The translations under genes and the position numbers were made by a program. Below, piece after piece: positions 35,751-47,819 of a stretch of 64,000 bases of DNA. Source of the DNA: Magnolia sinica (lineage: Eukaryota; Streptophyta; Magnoliopsida; Magnoliales; Magnoliaceae); NCBI RefSeq assembly GCF_029962835.1, contig NC_080589.1, positions 16,947,586 to 17,011,585 on the forward strand, read 5' to 3'. The notes under the pieces are model-generated. The model was not told where the DNA came from and did no database searches. It saw only the letters and a list, made by a program, of their open reading frames with translations. How positions within the stretch are numbered: the first letter of the stretch is position 1; every line of letters starts with the position of its first letter.

Positions 35751-37703
35751 TGTAAGTGCTATAGTTTATATCCCTGTCTGTTGTCAAATTTGTAGTGCCA
35801 AAATCACTGTTATATATAACTTGCATAAGTGAAGCTCTCTCAAGGATCAACATTCATAAACAAGCAAAGCTCACATGTACAAGGATCAATCTTGAATGCA
35901 AGAACTACTCATAAGACAAGACTCAAGCTGCAAGACTTCAAGAAGAGTACAAGGCAGTTTGTAAAGAACTCAAGACACTTTCAAGATTGAGCTACATCAA
36001 GATTTCAAAAGTGAGCTACATCAAGACTTCAAGGCTCATACTTCAAGGTCACTAGTTCCTAATGTTTCAATGTCCTTACTTCATAGTTGAGGTTTGACTG
36101 ACCTTAGGTTGACCTTAGAAGTACGTCACTTTGGATACATAAGTCGAATGTTTATTTTACATAAGTTTGGTCTGTTCTTCAACTAGTCCTAAGCCTTCTT
36201 CGACTAGTCCTAGAGTTGCTTCGACTAGTCTAAGAAATTCCTCGATCAGTCGTGAGTTTGTTACAAAAATCGGATAATTTCTGTTAGGCTTCGACTAGTC
36301 CAGGAATCTGTTCGACCAGTCGAAGGAACAGTGTCGACTGCATCTTCGACCAGTCGAAAATCTTCGACTCAAAATCCAGCGATGTTTTTCAGGTTCTTCG
36401 ACCAGTCGAAGGAGACCTTCGACCAGTCGAAGGTGACCTACGACCAGTCGAAGAACGGTCAAAGCTTATTATTGCTTCGACTAGTCGAAGAGCTCCCTAG
36501 ACCAGTCGAAGACGCGATCTGCTCACCTATAAATAGTGCACGAATCTCAGAAGAAATCATCGAATTAATTAATCCATTCAAGCCAATCTTCGTCGAACTT
36601 CTGAGAGATAATTCTGTGCTCCATCTAAGCTAAGTGTGCTTATTTAATATTCTCTTTCCTTAGCTTTATTTAATTGATTTTGTTTTGGCTATTCCAATGT
36701 AATTTGATAAGAGGAATTGTTATTCCCTTTCTTTGGAATCAAAATCAATTAAGGCAAGCCCTATTTGGTTTAATTTAAAATCTATTAGAATTAGAACCAT
36801 TGTAATTGAGTACTGGACATTGAACTTGGACATTCAATCATCTACTCTGATTTGGTTCTACCGGGCTGCTACAACGAAGGAGATAATCAGGTATTTTACA
36901 TTTAATTGTAAATTCCTTTCTGTTTTGGTTTCTTTCAAGATTTGCCAGAAAAATCTTATTGTATTGGTTATCTGAGGAGATCCAGGAAAACTCATAAGTG
37001 GGGTTTTTTAATTATGTAAGCCCACAGACAAAGACACAATTGTAAAGGTTTTGGGTGAACCTGGGAAAACCTATTTTGTTAGTGAACGCTAATATCCCCT
37101 GTGTGAGGATATTAGGAGTGGAGTAGCATTCTGTGTGGCTGTTATTTAACAGTTGGTGAACACACAGTGTGTTGTGGTTGAATGATTTATACTTCTGATC
37201 TTTAATTATTCTTTTGTGGGATGTATGTATGGTGGTGAATGTTGTAATCATTTAATTCAAGCATTGTGAGAATTTTATAATAGTTTAGAATTTATTTTCT
37301 GCTATTCCTTTATCAGCTTGATATTCAATTTCCTTTAAAAGTTGTTCCAGCAAGGTTGCCTGCCATTTTTATGGTGTATGGCTGTCCCTAAAACAATACA
37401 TTTGTGATTACAATTTATTTCAATTCAGTTTGTATTTATTTCTGTATTCCTCTTTGGTTTGAGATTTGATACAAAGATCTTTCTAGAAATAAGGTTGTCT
37501 TACCATAAACTCTGGTTTTTGGTGTAAGGTTGTCCTTAGAACAACATTTGTATCAACCTCTCAAGATCTGAATTTTGAGGTTATTTTACTTTCTTGCATT
37601 GTGATTTATTTTGGCTATCATATTCTTTTTAATTCCATTATTATAAGTTTTATTTGGCATTATCCTATTCACCCCCCCTAGGACATATAGCTAGGCCTTT
37701 TCA
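35751..37703. mobile_element. Solo LTR, probably Ty1/copia (duplication AACCT)
   Basis: A 1953-bp insertion with ends TGTAAGTGC and GGCCTTTTCA, flanked by AACCT at 35746-35750 and 37704-37708. Near the right end it has TTCACCCCCCCCTAGGACAT, a word common near the 3' end of plant copia LTRs, so the plus orientation is likely. There is no coding sequence. It contains an array of CGACTAGTCG-type palindromes at about 36180-36515. Confidence 0.8.
36180..36515. repeat. Array of TTCGACYAGTCGAAG palindromes
   Basis: More than ten copies of CGACTAGTC, CGACCAGTCGAAG and close variants, each able to fold on itself, within about 330 bp of the solo LTR. The spacing is irregular. Their position upstream of a TATA-like CCTATAAATAGTGC (from about 36525) suggests the enhancer part of the LTR. 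Confidence 0.8.
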
Positions 37704-39306
37704 AACCTGTTCATGGTCAGACACAAGCACCTAGAATAATATTCCAAACAACATCCACATCTACACTTTGGTTAAGCCATAGAATGGAGAAGTACAAAGA
37801 TTTCGGTTAAGCACACTAGAGAAAGAAACAACCCAATCAAATTCAGATAAAATCAACACATACAAGAGTTATTTAAATTAGGGGCTTCATCTCAGTCCTA
37901 GCTAAGAGATTAGCAACTCATGGAATCAATTAGGAAGATGGAAAATTAAGATTTATAAAAGTAAAACTTCATTCCCTCCCTTCTTTCTTCTCTTTTTCCA
38001 AGCTCTCCTCCAAGCTCTCCCTGGATCTCTGCTCTTGAATTCCCTTTTCTCTCTCTATTCTCAGCTTCACGTCTAGCCACAGATTCCCCTGGCTTCTCTC
38101 TTGCTTTCTTCTCTCCCTAAAAACCAGCCCTTTTTCCCCCTTGAAAACGAGCCTTTCTTCTCTCCTTTATAGCTCTTAGGTGCGGTGGAGAGATGTGTTG
38201 GGATGCGTACAAAGAGTCGGTGGAAAGGTCTTTACGCACTAGCGTGCGTAACTTCTTTACGCAGCCAAGTTCAGACGCAAAACCACTCTTCTTTCCTCGC
38301 TCAGTTTCCAAATAAATACCGTCCCTTAGGACGTTTTCGAGTTCTCTACATGATGGACGGATCAGATCTTCCATCTGATCAAATATGGTGGGCCAAAACC
38401 ACTGCAAAAGTCGAACAGCGTCCGGCATCTTCTTTCGCACTGACCGCGCTGTGACGTTGGTGGGGCCCACTTTGTTGCTATATAGATAAATCCAAGCCGT
38501 CCATTGGATGCAGCACGAAATTTCGGCCGAGAATGGACGGTTTTCACTGTCTGCTGATGCGGCCCACGTGATTTCGCTTCTTGCCATCCATTCTGCTTTT
38601 GAACAGTTGAAAACCGATCTCTGCTGCCATCTGAAATACCGCCACCTAGGCGATGGTAATATGGGCCATTATGGTCTAATAGGCGGTCCAGATTGGACCT
38701 ACGAATCGTGATGGTGGCCCACAACAAGGGACCGCAAGTCCCTATTTCACGTTTTTGCGAAGCCGGAAACGGAAGTTTCCTTTTTTATATATTTTGTCGG
38801 TCAGCGCCTGCTGACCGACCTTGAGTGTATGGGTGCACGGCTGGTGTGCGTCCGCACTGTGTGCATGCAGTGCACATGTGAGGTCCATCATGATATATGT
38901 ACCAAATCTCCTCCATCCATATGGTTCTCCATATAATTTAAAGTGTTGATACTAAAGATGAGGCATATGCAGCTTGCAGGTGGACCCCAAACTGGAAATT
39001 AATGGGCTGATCTGGCCGTTGGGCCACTTATCGAGATATGAAATGGTTGAAATTTTATGTGTACGGTTTATTTATGCCCCCCATCCCATGTATGAAGTTT
39101 CGAGTCAATCGGATGGCGGAAACCATGTAATCTTGCATTCTGGACCATTTTCGGGCCTTTTTAACGTGAACGGCTTGATTTTCTCGGATCCCTGGCATGT
39201 AAATTCTTCAATCTTAGTTCTCTAGATTGCGTCACTTGCTCTGGTGACTTCGGAGTGTCAAATCCATGCTTGTAGTACTCTTTTTCCATCAACGCTCCTG
39301 ATTTCC

Positions 39307-40217
39307 TGTAAACCCGAGATCCCTTCTCCACTAGATTAGACGGTCTAGATGACCCTAAGTATGCAAGGAAATGATGGGGTCCATGGAGAATGGCCTCATC
39401 ATGGAATGATCATGATGATCCAAGTGGGCCATCGGCCACATCTTAGGGTCCAAAGTGAGATCCAAACCATTGATCGGTTGGCCTCACTTGGCCCATCTTA
39501 AAAATATTAAAACTATCCTATCAAAGTACCCACCACTTGATCTTCTTGATCCCTTGGCTTCCTTAGCTCCTTAACTTTGATTCCAATGGAGGAGATGAGG
39601 TTTGGATGGTTGAGATGGGAGATGCGAGGGGTAGGAAAGGTGGGCCACAAACAAAGTTCTCTTGGAGGTAGAAATGGCTTGGACGTGTGAAGGTTTTCTC
39701 TTGCATGGGAGAGTTTGAAAATGAGAGAGAGACTTGTAAAGGGAGAGAGAGTGAGTGATGGATGTGGTGGTGATGGGTGTGTAAGAGCTTTTTAACTTTA
39801 GGGGTAAATGTTGTAAGAAAAGCATGGGTTTGTAAGAACTTTTTGACTTTTGGGGCTTGCTTGGGAAAGGGTGAAAGGTAATGTGTACTTGACATGATGG
39901 GATGGATTGATTGATTGATTGAGGTGACATCTCGTAGAGATTCTCTCGGGTTTTGCAACGCGCGGCGTTTTCCTCGCACCGAACGCTGACCCACATCTCC
40001 CGACTAGGGTATCGCCTCGGCACGCGAGTCGTGGCATCGGAATCGCGGCGACGGCGCGGTCGCTATGGTACAAGTCTTAGGTTGAGTCGACTCGGGTTGA
40101 CGGCATGAGAATCAAGGTCACGCACAAATACCGATTAAGGGTCAAAGGTTGCCGAAATTCGACCGGGAAGACCACGGAAGTTTATGGAACGGTACGATTT
40201 AGGATACAGGGCTTACA
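39307..40217. mobile_element. Candidate LTR fragment (Del/Tekay-like)
   Basis: The segment starts TGTAAACCCGAGATCCC and ends GGATACAGGGCTTACA, so it has TG...CA ends. GC-rich DNA near 39940-40090 (GGCACGCGAGTCGTGGCATC) resembles LTRs of the Del/Tekay gypsy group. Left and right flanks do not form a duplication: the left is the truncated Athila LTR and the right is mid-foldback sequence. Rearrangement after insertion is likely. No coding region. Confidence 0.4.
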
Positions 40218-41795
40218 ATACCACGGAAAAAAGTGGGCATAATGATTTCCACCGTTGAAACCATAGTGGGCCTAATAGTGATGTTTGTTTGTTATCAAAA
40301 CTTGTTTATTGATTGCTTGCCTCCAAGTGCAGAGGTTCGTAAGTAGTATCCCGTGAATACAGGGTCAATTCCACAGGGAGATGAATTGTGAGAAGAAAAA
40401 AATCAAATGCAAAACAAACTAAGTAATAAAAATTAATCTGATAATTTGATTTTGGGATTTTTGAATAGATGTAATTCAACTGAATAAAATAACACCTAAG
40501 CTTCAAAGTTCCACACATAGGTTAATGTTCCAAAATCATGATGACTTGGATAACACAACTAGGATCTGAGCACTATGGTCAACTTAATCGGAAAATAAAA
40601 CAGTTTAAATATTTTAATAAATGATATAAAATATTCTAAAATGATGGATTTGCACCATTGACATATATTCTCAAGCGCCAGTGATTTTAAGTATTCAATA
40701 TCTATAGGATAATGAATATCAACGAAATATAACAGGTTGAGAACATCTTCTATCTAGAAAATCTGATTGATCTAGGGTAAGCCTATCCATTAATGTGGAT
40801 CTCATATGATGGAAACATATGGATCTCACAAGAGGATAAAAAAATAAAACCTAAATAATAGATAACATACATATATCATTCTTCTCATCATTAAAACAAT
40901 TAATCATCATAATCTTAAAGAAATATTAAACCCATGTGCTTCCCTTCTAACTTGGGCTAGAGGGAACTTAGAAAAATATAATTAAATTGCAGAAATAAAA
41001 AGCAACAAGAAATAAAGAAAAAATTGTAAATAGAAAAGATCTAAAAAAACAACTTACAAAGTTTTAATAAAACTAAAAACTCTTTAAAAACCCTAAATTT
41101 TGCTTTGGGATGCCTTAAATAATGTTTAGGAATGCCATAGGAAGCCCTATTTATAAGTAGGGAACTCCAATTTTCGTATAAAGTTGAAAAATCCTAAAAA
41201 CCATCTAAAATATACATATTTTTCTAAAATAGACTTCTCGCTGCATAGTTCGTTTAAAACAGACTTCCTGCTGCGTAGTTTTCCAAAATAAACTTCACAG
41301 CTCTATAATACACTTTTTCAGGACGATTTCAAGATTCTTCACTTCAAATCTTTGATTCTCTTCATTCCTCACTTGATTTTCTTGGATCTTTAACATGTGA
41401 ATTCTTCAATCTTGGTCTCCTAAGATCCATCCCTTACCTTGGTGATTTTTTAGCATCAAATTCTTACTTTTTAGCACCATTTTTCAATCCAAGCTCTTAA
41501 ATTCACATTGCAACACATACATGAGTAAAATAAAATATTAAGATGATTTATGTTCATAAAACCAAGATATAAATGGGAAAAATTATGCAATATTTGAGTC
41601 TCAACATTTATAAGATCATATAGACATGGATTAATAGAAAACACAATTATAAGCTTGATCCAAAACTTCTGTGGCCCCTGAGAAATGATCAACAGTAGAA
41701 GTTCAATTCAAAATTTTCATATGGTGTGGTCCATTTGAATATTGGATACATTTATATTTTTGGGCTCAAGCCATGAAATTATCTATTAAGTTTGC
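40218..41795. repeat. Foldback family piece split by a solo LTR
   Basis: The left part (ATACCACGG...GTTTGTTATCAAA, 40218-40304) and right part (41612-41795, with AACTTCTGTGGCCCCTGAG and TTTGGGCTCAAGCCATGAAA) rejoin if the solo LTR at 40310-41606 is ignored. The joined order matches 11577-11765. It then runs into the same minisatellite. Confidence 0.65.
40310..41606 (-). mobile_element. Solo LTR, 1.3-kb family, copy 1 (duplication TTTAT)
   Basis: 1297 bp, read on the minus strand from TGTTGAGACTCAAATATTGC to GGCAAGCAATCA. Flanked by TTTAT on both sides (40305-40309 and 41607-41611). It inserted into a foldback repeat. The end part (GTGGAATTGACCCTG, CTTGGAGGCAAGC) has the style of Athila-type LTR ends. 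No internal sequence remains. Confidence 0.88.
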
Positions 41796-41796
41796 C

Positions 41797-42080
41797 CCGC
41801 TGAATTTCATGTTTCCGCCGCTCAATTTCATGTTTGCCCCACTAATTTTCTAGTTTGCCTCACTGATTTTCTAGTTTCCCCATCTCAATTTCATGTTTGC
41901 CTCGCTGATTTTCCAGTTTGTCCCGCTGAATTTCTAGTTTGCCCTGCTCAATTTCATGCTTACCCCGCTAATTTTCTAGTTTGCCCCGTTGACTTTCTAG
42001 TTTGGCCCGCTGAATTTTATGTTTCCCCTGCTGAATTTCATGTTTCCCTCGATCAATTTTCTAGTTTGCCCTGCTCAATG
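41797..42080. repeat. 22-bp GTTTGCCCCGCTGAATTTCA minisatellite, locus 2
   Basis: About 12 units of the same repeat as at 11773-12455, again directly after the TTTGGGCTCAAGCCATGAAA point of the foldback family. The array belongs to that composite repeat and was copied with it. Confidence 0.85.
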
Positions 42081-42430
42081 TTTTCTCAAAGGGATCGTTT
42101 TTTGTATATCGCAATGGACAATTCCATCGTTTATAGTTAAGAAGAAGGGTCACAAGAGGTTTTTCAATCCAGAAGAGGTCTCTATCCTCTTTAAGTATTT
42201 CCAACTTCCAATTTTCTTGATACCCTTGATTCCCATATAGTTTGTCTGGATCCTCATTTTCTTCCGAACAAAGATAAGGGTCTTCTTTTGTGGATGCCTC
42301 TTGTTCCTATTTAGTCCCCATCGTTTCGGAAGTCATTTATATTTCTACGTCTGTTTCTTCTCCACTTTCCTCCCTTTCTTCCGTTTCTGAGGTTTGTTTC
42401 AGATTCTTAATGACAATAGGCGACGGTATT
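42081..42430. other. Unidentified DNA between minisatellite and solo LTR
   Basis: The open frame at 42019-42240 reads partly through the minisatellite. The rest ([18 protein letters not shown] part) matches no family I can name. It may be a retroelement remnant; I see no firm evidence for a gene. Confidence 0.3.
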
Positions 42431-43735
42431 TGATTGCTTGCCTCCAAGTGCAAAGGTTCATAAGTAATATCCTGTGAATACAGGGTCGATCCCACAGGGA
42501 GATGAATTGCGAGAAGAAAAAAAATCAAATGCAAAACAAACTAAGTAATAAAAATTAATCTGATGATTTGATTTTGGGATTTTTGAATGGATGTAATTCA
42601 ACTGAATAAAATAACACCCAAGCTTCAAAGTTCCACACATGGGTTAATGTTCCAAAATCATGATGACTTGGATAACACAACTAGGATCTGAGCACTATGG
42701 TCAGCCTAATCGGAAAATAAAACAGTTTAAATATTTAATAAATGATATAAAAGATTAGAAAATAATGGATTTGCACCATTGGCATATATTCTCAAGCGCC
42801 AGTGATTTTAAGTATTCAATATCTATAGGATAATGAATATCAAAGAAATATAACAGGTTGAGAACGTCTCCTATCTAGGAAATCTGATTGATCTAGGGTA
42901 AGCCTATCCATCAATGTAGATCTCATATGATGGAAACATATGAATCTTACAAGAAGATAAAAAATAAAACCTAAATAATAGATAACATGCATACACCATT
43001 CTTCTCATCAATAAAACAATCAATCATCATAATCTTAAAGAAATAATAAACCCATGTGCTTCCCTTCTAACTTGGGCTACAGGGAACTTAGAAAAACATA
43101 ATTAAATTGCAGAAATAAAAAGCAACAAGAAAGAAAGAAGAAAAAAATGTAAATAGAAAAGATCTAAGATAAAAAAAAACAACTTATAAAGCTTTAATAA
43201 AACTAAAAAGTCTTTAAAAACCCTAAATATTGCTCTTGAATGCTTTCAATGATCTTTAAGAATGCCCTAGGAGGCCCTATTTATAAGTAGGGAACTCCAA
43301 TTTTTGTACAAAGTTGAAAACCCTAGAAAACGTTTCAAATATACGTATTTTTTCAAAATAGACTTCTCGCTGCATAGTTCGTTTAAAACAGACTTCCTGC
43401 TGCGCAGTTTTCCAAAATAAACTTCACAGCTTCATAATACACTTTTTGAGGACGATTTCAGGATTCTTCACTTCAAATCTTCGATTCTCTTCATTCCTCG
43501 CTTGGTTTTCTTGGATCTTTGGCATGTGAATTCTTCAATCTTGATCTCCTAAGATCCATCCCTTGCCTTGGTGATTTTTTAGCATCAAATTCTTACTTTT
43601 TAGCACCATTTTTCAATCCAAGCTCTTAAATTCACCTTGCAACACATACATGAGTAAAATAAAAAATTAAGATGATTTATATTCATAAAACCAAGATATA
43701 AATGAGGAAAATTATGCAATATTTGAGTCTCAACA
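42431..43735 (-). mobile_element. Solo LTR, 1.3-kb family, copy 2 (duplication GTATT)
   Basis: 1305 bp, same family and orientation as 40310-41606 and roughly 95% alike by eye. It has its own perfect duplication GTATT (42426-42430 and 43736-43740). The different duplications show two separate insertions rather than the two ends of one element. Confidence 0.88.
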
Positions 43736-43740
43736 GTATT

Positions 43741-44105
43741 CTGCCTAAATAGTAGACACAGGTGATAAATAAAAGAATACTAAAGATTTGAGGCATAGAC
43801 TTTCTCAATTATGACACAAGGTAGACTTTCTCAATTATGACACAAGGTACTTATTAGATTGAATAAGTACATTAAATCTAATAGAATTATTTTGTCGTAT
43901 CTAAAATAATATCAATCCAACCCATTTCATGAAGAAAATGTGACCAATTAACTAACCAACAAAACTACTTGTTACAAATAACATCTTGTTGTTGCATCGA
44001 AACATATAAATATTCACTAATCTGGATAACGTTGAACTTGGTAAAATGCAATGGTTGAATAATTGAAAATTGAGATTATTCAGGAATACACATTGAATGT
44101 TGAGA
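43741..44105. other. AT-rich non-coding DNA with a short tandem duplication
   Basis: A unit of about 26 bp, core GACTTTCTCAATTATGACAC, occurs twice in tandem near 43798-43850. No coding region is supported. Confidence 0.45.
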
Positions 44106-44107
44106 TT

Positions 44108-44225
44108 ACGCATTGAATTTCTAGTAGTTTGCCCCATTGAATATCTAGCTTGCCCTGCTCAATATCCAGTTTGCCCCGCTCAATTTGCAGTTTGCCCCGC
44201 TCAAATTCTAGTTTGTCTCGCTTAT
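44108..44225. repeat. 22-bp minisatellite, locus 3
   Basis: About five units of the same GTTTGCCCCGCTCAATTTG-type repeat as loci 1 and 2, ending at GTTTGTCTCGCTTATG. The preceding foldback piece is not recognisable here. Confidence 0.75.
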
Positions 44226-44377
44226 GTTGATAGGAAAAACTACCAAGAAAATTCTAGGGGCTAGAGGTGAGAAGTCACTTCCTTATAAGTGACTTACAGG
44301 CCAACAGTTTGATTTTTTAAACAAGGGGAAGAGGGGGAAAATGCACCTCCATTACCGAAAAGCTCTGGCCATTGAAG

Positions 44378-44380
<3 letters not shown>

Positions 44381-44427
<47 letters not shown>
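44381..44427. repeat. (CT)n microsatellite
   Basis: About 23 uninterrupted CT units. Confidence 0.95.
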
Positions 44428-44430
<3 letters not shown>

Positions 44431-44499
44431 CTCTGCATGCAGTTAGGGTTGCAGTTTTCTTTTTCTTTTATTGGAATCGACGGATTTAGTTAGGCTATG

Positions 44500-45830
44500 A
44501 CAGCAGGGCCACCATAATTTGTGTTTTATTTTGGCATATCTATGTCATCCATCAGTTTTGCCAGCTCATTTTAGGGCCCAAGCCCAAACATGAAGTATAT
44601 CTAAATCTTAGGTGGGTCACACCACAAGAAACAGTGGTGATTGAATGTCCACCATTAAAGCTCCCCATGGTCCGATCTATTGAGGTGGACCATTTTTATT
44701 TATTTAAAAAAAAATTATTTAATTATTTTAATGCACTACACCTTATACAAGTAAAATATCAAAAATGACCCACTATGGAATAACATAAGAATTGGCTTAA
44801 ATATTCCTCTTGGCAGGCTTAAGAGAATGATATATTTGGTGTTGGGATTTTTGTATGTGATTATAACATCTTGAAATGATTCCCTACTCCAAGCTTTGCT
44901 TGGCTATAAATATACTTCTTACCTGTAAGTAACTTACAAGCTACCCAAACACAAAAATCAATTTACCTGGAAGTGACTTACAACTTACATCCAAACAAGA
45001 TAACCTGTAAGTGACTTTCACCTGTAAGTCACTTACAACTTAAAAGAACTTACAGACATCCAAACAGGCCCTGACAAGTTATACGTCCAACTAATTCCAT
45101 GTGAGGCCCATTATAGTGTTTGTTTTACATTTTGTCCGTTGAAGTAGGTTATCCAACCATGAAAACGGGATTCTTCAAAAATTAGGTCGATCCAACTATT
45201 GAATTCACTCAATGTGAATATGAATTTTTTTGGGTGATTGTTCATTATTTTTTTAGGTGCACTGGATGGTTGGATTCACCTCCAGGTCATTATTAACAGC
45301 CCTATCGTTAACTCGCCACCAAAGATTCTTTCAGTTTTAGTAGGGAGCGAATTGTTTGATCTTCCTTCAAAAAATATCTAAAGTACATTTGCACTTTTTT
45401 AATTTTTAGAGGTGAGGCCCATCATTCATGATCACACCATTTTCATATGGTCCCACCTTTGATGGAGCATGCTCTTAAAACCACCTTTACCAGCAGATCG
45501 TAGCAATCGATTTTCAGGCCCCTTTTCAGTTGAATTTGAGTCGTTCCTGCATTTCTCCTTAACCATCTATTTTGTATCCCGATATTTAAAGGCTAGGTTT
45601 TTCTTGTAATGGAGATATTCAGAGCATGGTCCATCCAAGGTGGGGTTCAACAAATCAACGATCTGGGCCACTGAATCGTTGCCTCCTGGTACAGAATCAA
45701 GAGCCGAGTATGATGTTAGTATGGCGACTCGAGCACATTACAATTCTTATGGGGCGGACTTGATATCATTTCTCTGCATCAGCAAATGCCTCTGTAATTG
45801 GATAAGACGGGAAAAAAGAAAGTAATATGA
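44500..45830. repeat. Foldback pieces and ACTTACAGG MITE remnant
   Basis: 44505-44720 carries a foldback arm and loop (TTTAGGGCCCAAGCCCAAAC, GGTCACACCACAAGAAACAG). 44895-45072 has repeated GTAAGTGACTTAC words ending CATCCAAACAGGCCCT, a MITE-like terminus; similar words occur at 44262-44300. 45090-45500 has further GAGGCCCATTATAGTG-type arms. No gene is supported. Confidence 0.5.
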
Positions 45831-47160
45831 GAGATGCTCTCGTACTCTCAGAGCACTATAAGTTACACTGCTCCTAGTTTACTTGGACAGCCCAATCATG
45901 AATCAAGACGTTCGTTGGGTCCAACACACTTTTCATGAACTATCATGTAAAAGTCACACAATCTATCACGTGATTAGTGGGGATTGCCAAAATTGAATAT
46001 ATGGCTCCATTCAAACTGAACAATACGAACAAAAACGTCAAGATGGGCAAATACGTTGGAAATCGGCCATATGTGATACAGATCGAATAAGATTGGTTGC
46101 CTATTTAGTCACTTGCACAATATTGTTTAAGATGATGAGATTATTAGAGGGTGGGTTCGTCCTCAGAAAATGAGTTACACCCGTGCCTTCATTATGAATG
46201 GACTTTTTATCTTATGTATAGAACATATTTTTTAAAATAAAAAATAAAGTTACAGCTGACCATGGAGAACAACTACAGAATGTCTCTCTAAATGGAGAAT
46301 TTTGCTTGATATTCTAATTGAATCCAACATATGAGCCTAAACTCAAATTACAACTAAAGTTAATAACTATTTTATTATTATTACATATTACACTAAGGAA
46401 TGTAAATGGTAGATAAATTCAAGGATTACACTAAGAAATGTAAATAATAGACAAAGTAATTGAAAGATAGATTTGGTTTGGTTTGGTTAGTATGAGACGA
46501 CTTCTTTGATTGAATTCATTTGTTATTTATAGTCTTAAACTAATCATCTGTATGCTTTCCAAGTTCTGATGGTTGCTATAACCGTTTTAGCACTACTGAC
46601 CTTTTGAAACTTTCCTTCGTAGCTTACCACATGTACAAATAACCGCTCCAAGCTTCCTTAACGACTTAACCACGTTTCGCTCGGCCACTTTTTCTTTATG
46701 GACGACGTGGTATTGCTCGATAAACATCATTTGAATCACCATAAAATTCTCTTCGAGTATCTTCACATATTTTAAATACAGCACAGAACTCTCATAGAAT
46801 TACATGTCCCTCTCTGATTGGCTCTCGTAGGAATTGACAGAAATATGGTACAACATTGCCCCCCACGCCCCTCACCTTTGATAAAAGGTGAAAGCGATAT
46901 GTGACCCCTCATAAATGCGGTCATTCTTTAGGCCACTTGGTGACACCTCATTTACCACACATGATCAAGATAACTCTGAATGACGGTCATGTTTTTCTTT
47001 TTTGAACAGAGATTTATTCTTATGGCGACGCATATATAAGTTTCGTACCATATGAAATCATGATTATACCATAATTAATGCACCCAATTTCGACAAATAT
47101 ATACCCTATTTCAATGCGCTTCCCAATTTAGCAAACTTTCTTCCTTGTTTCTTCACTTTT
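45831..47160. other. Non-coding AT-rich DNA
   Basis: The start resembles the dispersed repeat at 90-140. A near-repeat of about 20 bp, TTACACTAAGAAATGTAAAT-like, lies near 46390-46450. No protein family, RNA gene or element end is recognised. Confidence 0.4.
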
Positions 47161-47167
47161 GAAACCT

Positions 47168-47690
47168 CACTACGTGAAAAATAGAAAAAAAGGATGGATT
47201 TTGAGACGGTCTAAGACCGCCTCGAAAATTTCTTGGTTTAAAGACGGTTTAGAGACGTTCGTAAGCTGTCTCTAAAATTTTAGACGGCTCTTGACCGTCC
47301 CTAATATTGCCTAAAAATGTTAAATGTCTACAAAGCATTTAAGACAGTCGAAGACCGTCTTATATGCGGTCATCTGAGACGGTTAAAGACCGTCCGCATT
47401 AGAGACGGTCTTTGACCGTCTTATATGCGGTCATCTGAGACGGTTATTGGTCGTCCGCATTAGAGACGGTCATTGGCCGTCTTTTACTTGTAATTTGAGA
47501 CTGTCAAAGACCGTCTCTATTAGAGACGGTCCTTAGCCGTCTTATAGCCTTGTCAAAGGCCATCTCTATTAGAGACTGTCAAAGACTGTCTTTATTAGAG
47601 ACTATCCTAGACCGTCTCTACTAGAGACTGTCAAAGACCGTCTCTATTAGAGACGGTCCTAAACCATCTCTAATACTTAGATAAAAAATT
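47168..47690. mobile_element. CACTA (En/Spm) transposon end with subterminal repeats
   Basis: It begins CACTACGTGAAAAATAGAAA, the standard plant CACTA terminal inverted repeat (CACTACAAGAAAA type). It is followed by more than 15 copies of GAGACGGTC or its inverse GACCGTCTC, often paired as short hairpins, as expected of subterminal transposase-binding repeats. The left flank CCT would be the 3-bp duplication. The other end (ending in TAGTG) was not found, so the element is truncated or very diverged. Confidence 0.8.
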
Positions 47691-47819
47691 AAGAAGCTTA
47701 AAAAAGTTATGAATTTCGAAAAAAAAAATAGTTGAAAAGCTTAGAAAAATAATTAACAATGTTTAAGAAAATTTTATATTTTGAAAAAAAAAACTGTCGA
47801 TAATTTTGAAAAAAAAAAA

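Larger units (their letters stand above)
33270..39305 (-). mobile_element. Inverted Athila-type LTR with two nested insertions
   Basis: Same LTR as 30799-32951 but on the minus strand, in three pieces: 33270-33608, 35637-35750 and 37709-39305. Together they total 2050 bp and match all but about the first 102 bp of the other LTR. The gaps are exactly filled by two solo LTRs with 5-bp duplications (33609-35631 and 35751-37703). By eye the two LTR copies are about 97% alike. Broken, with no coding sequence. Confidence 0.88.

Noticed and set aside
40310-43735. One LTR element with two LTRs around a short body
   Set aside because: Each LTR copy has its own different perfect 5-bp duplication, so they are separate insertions.
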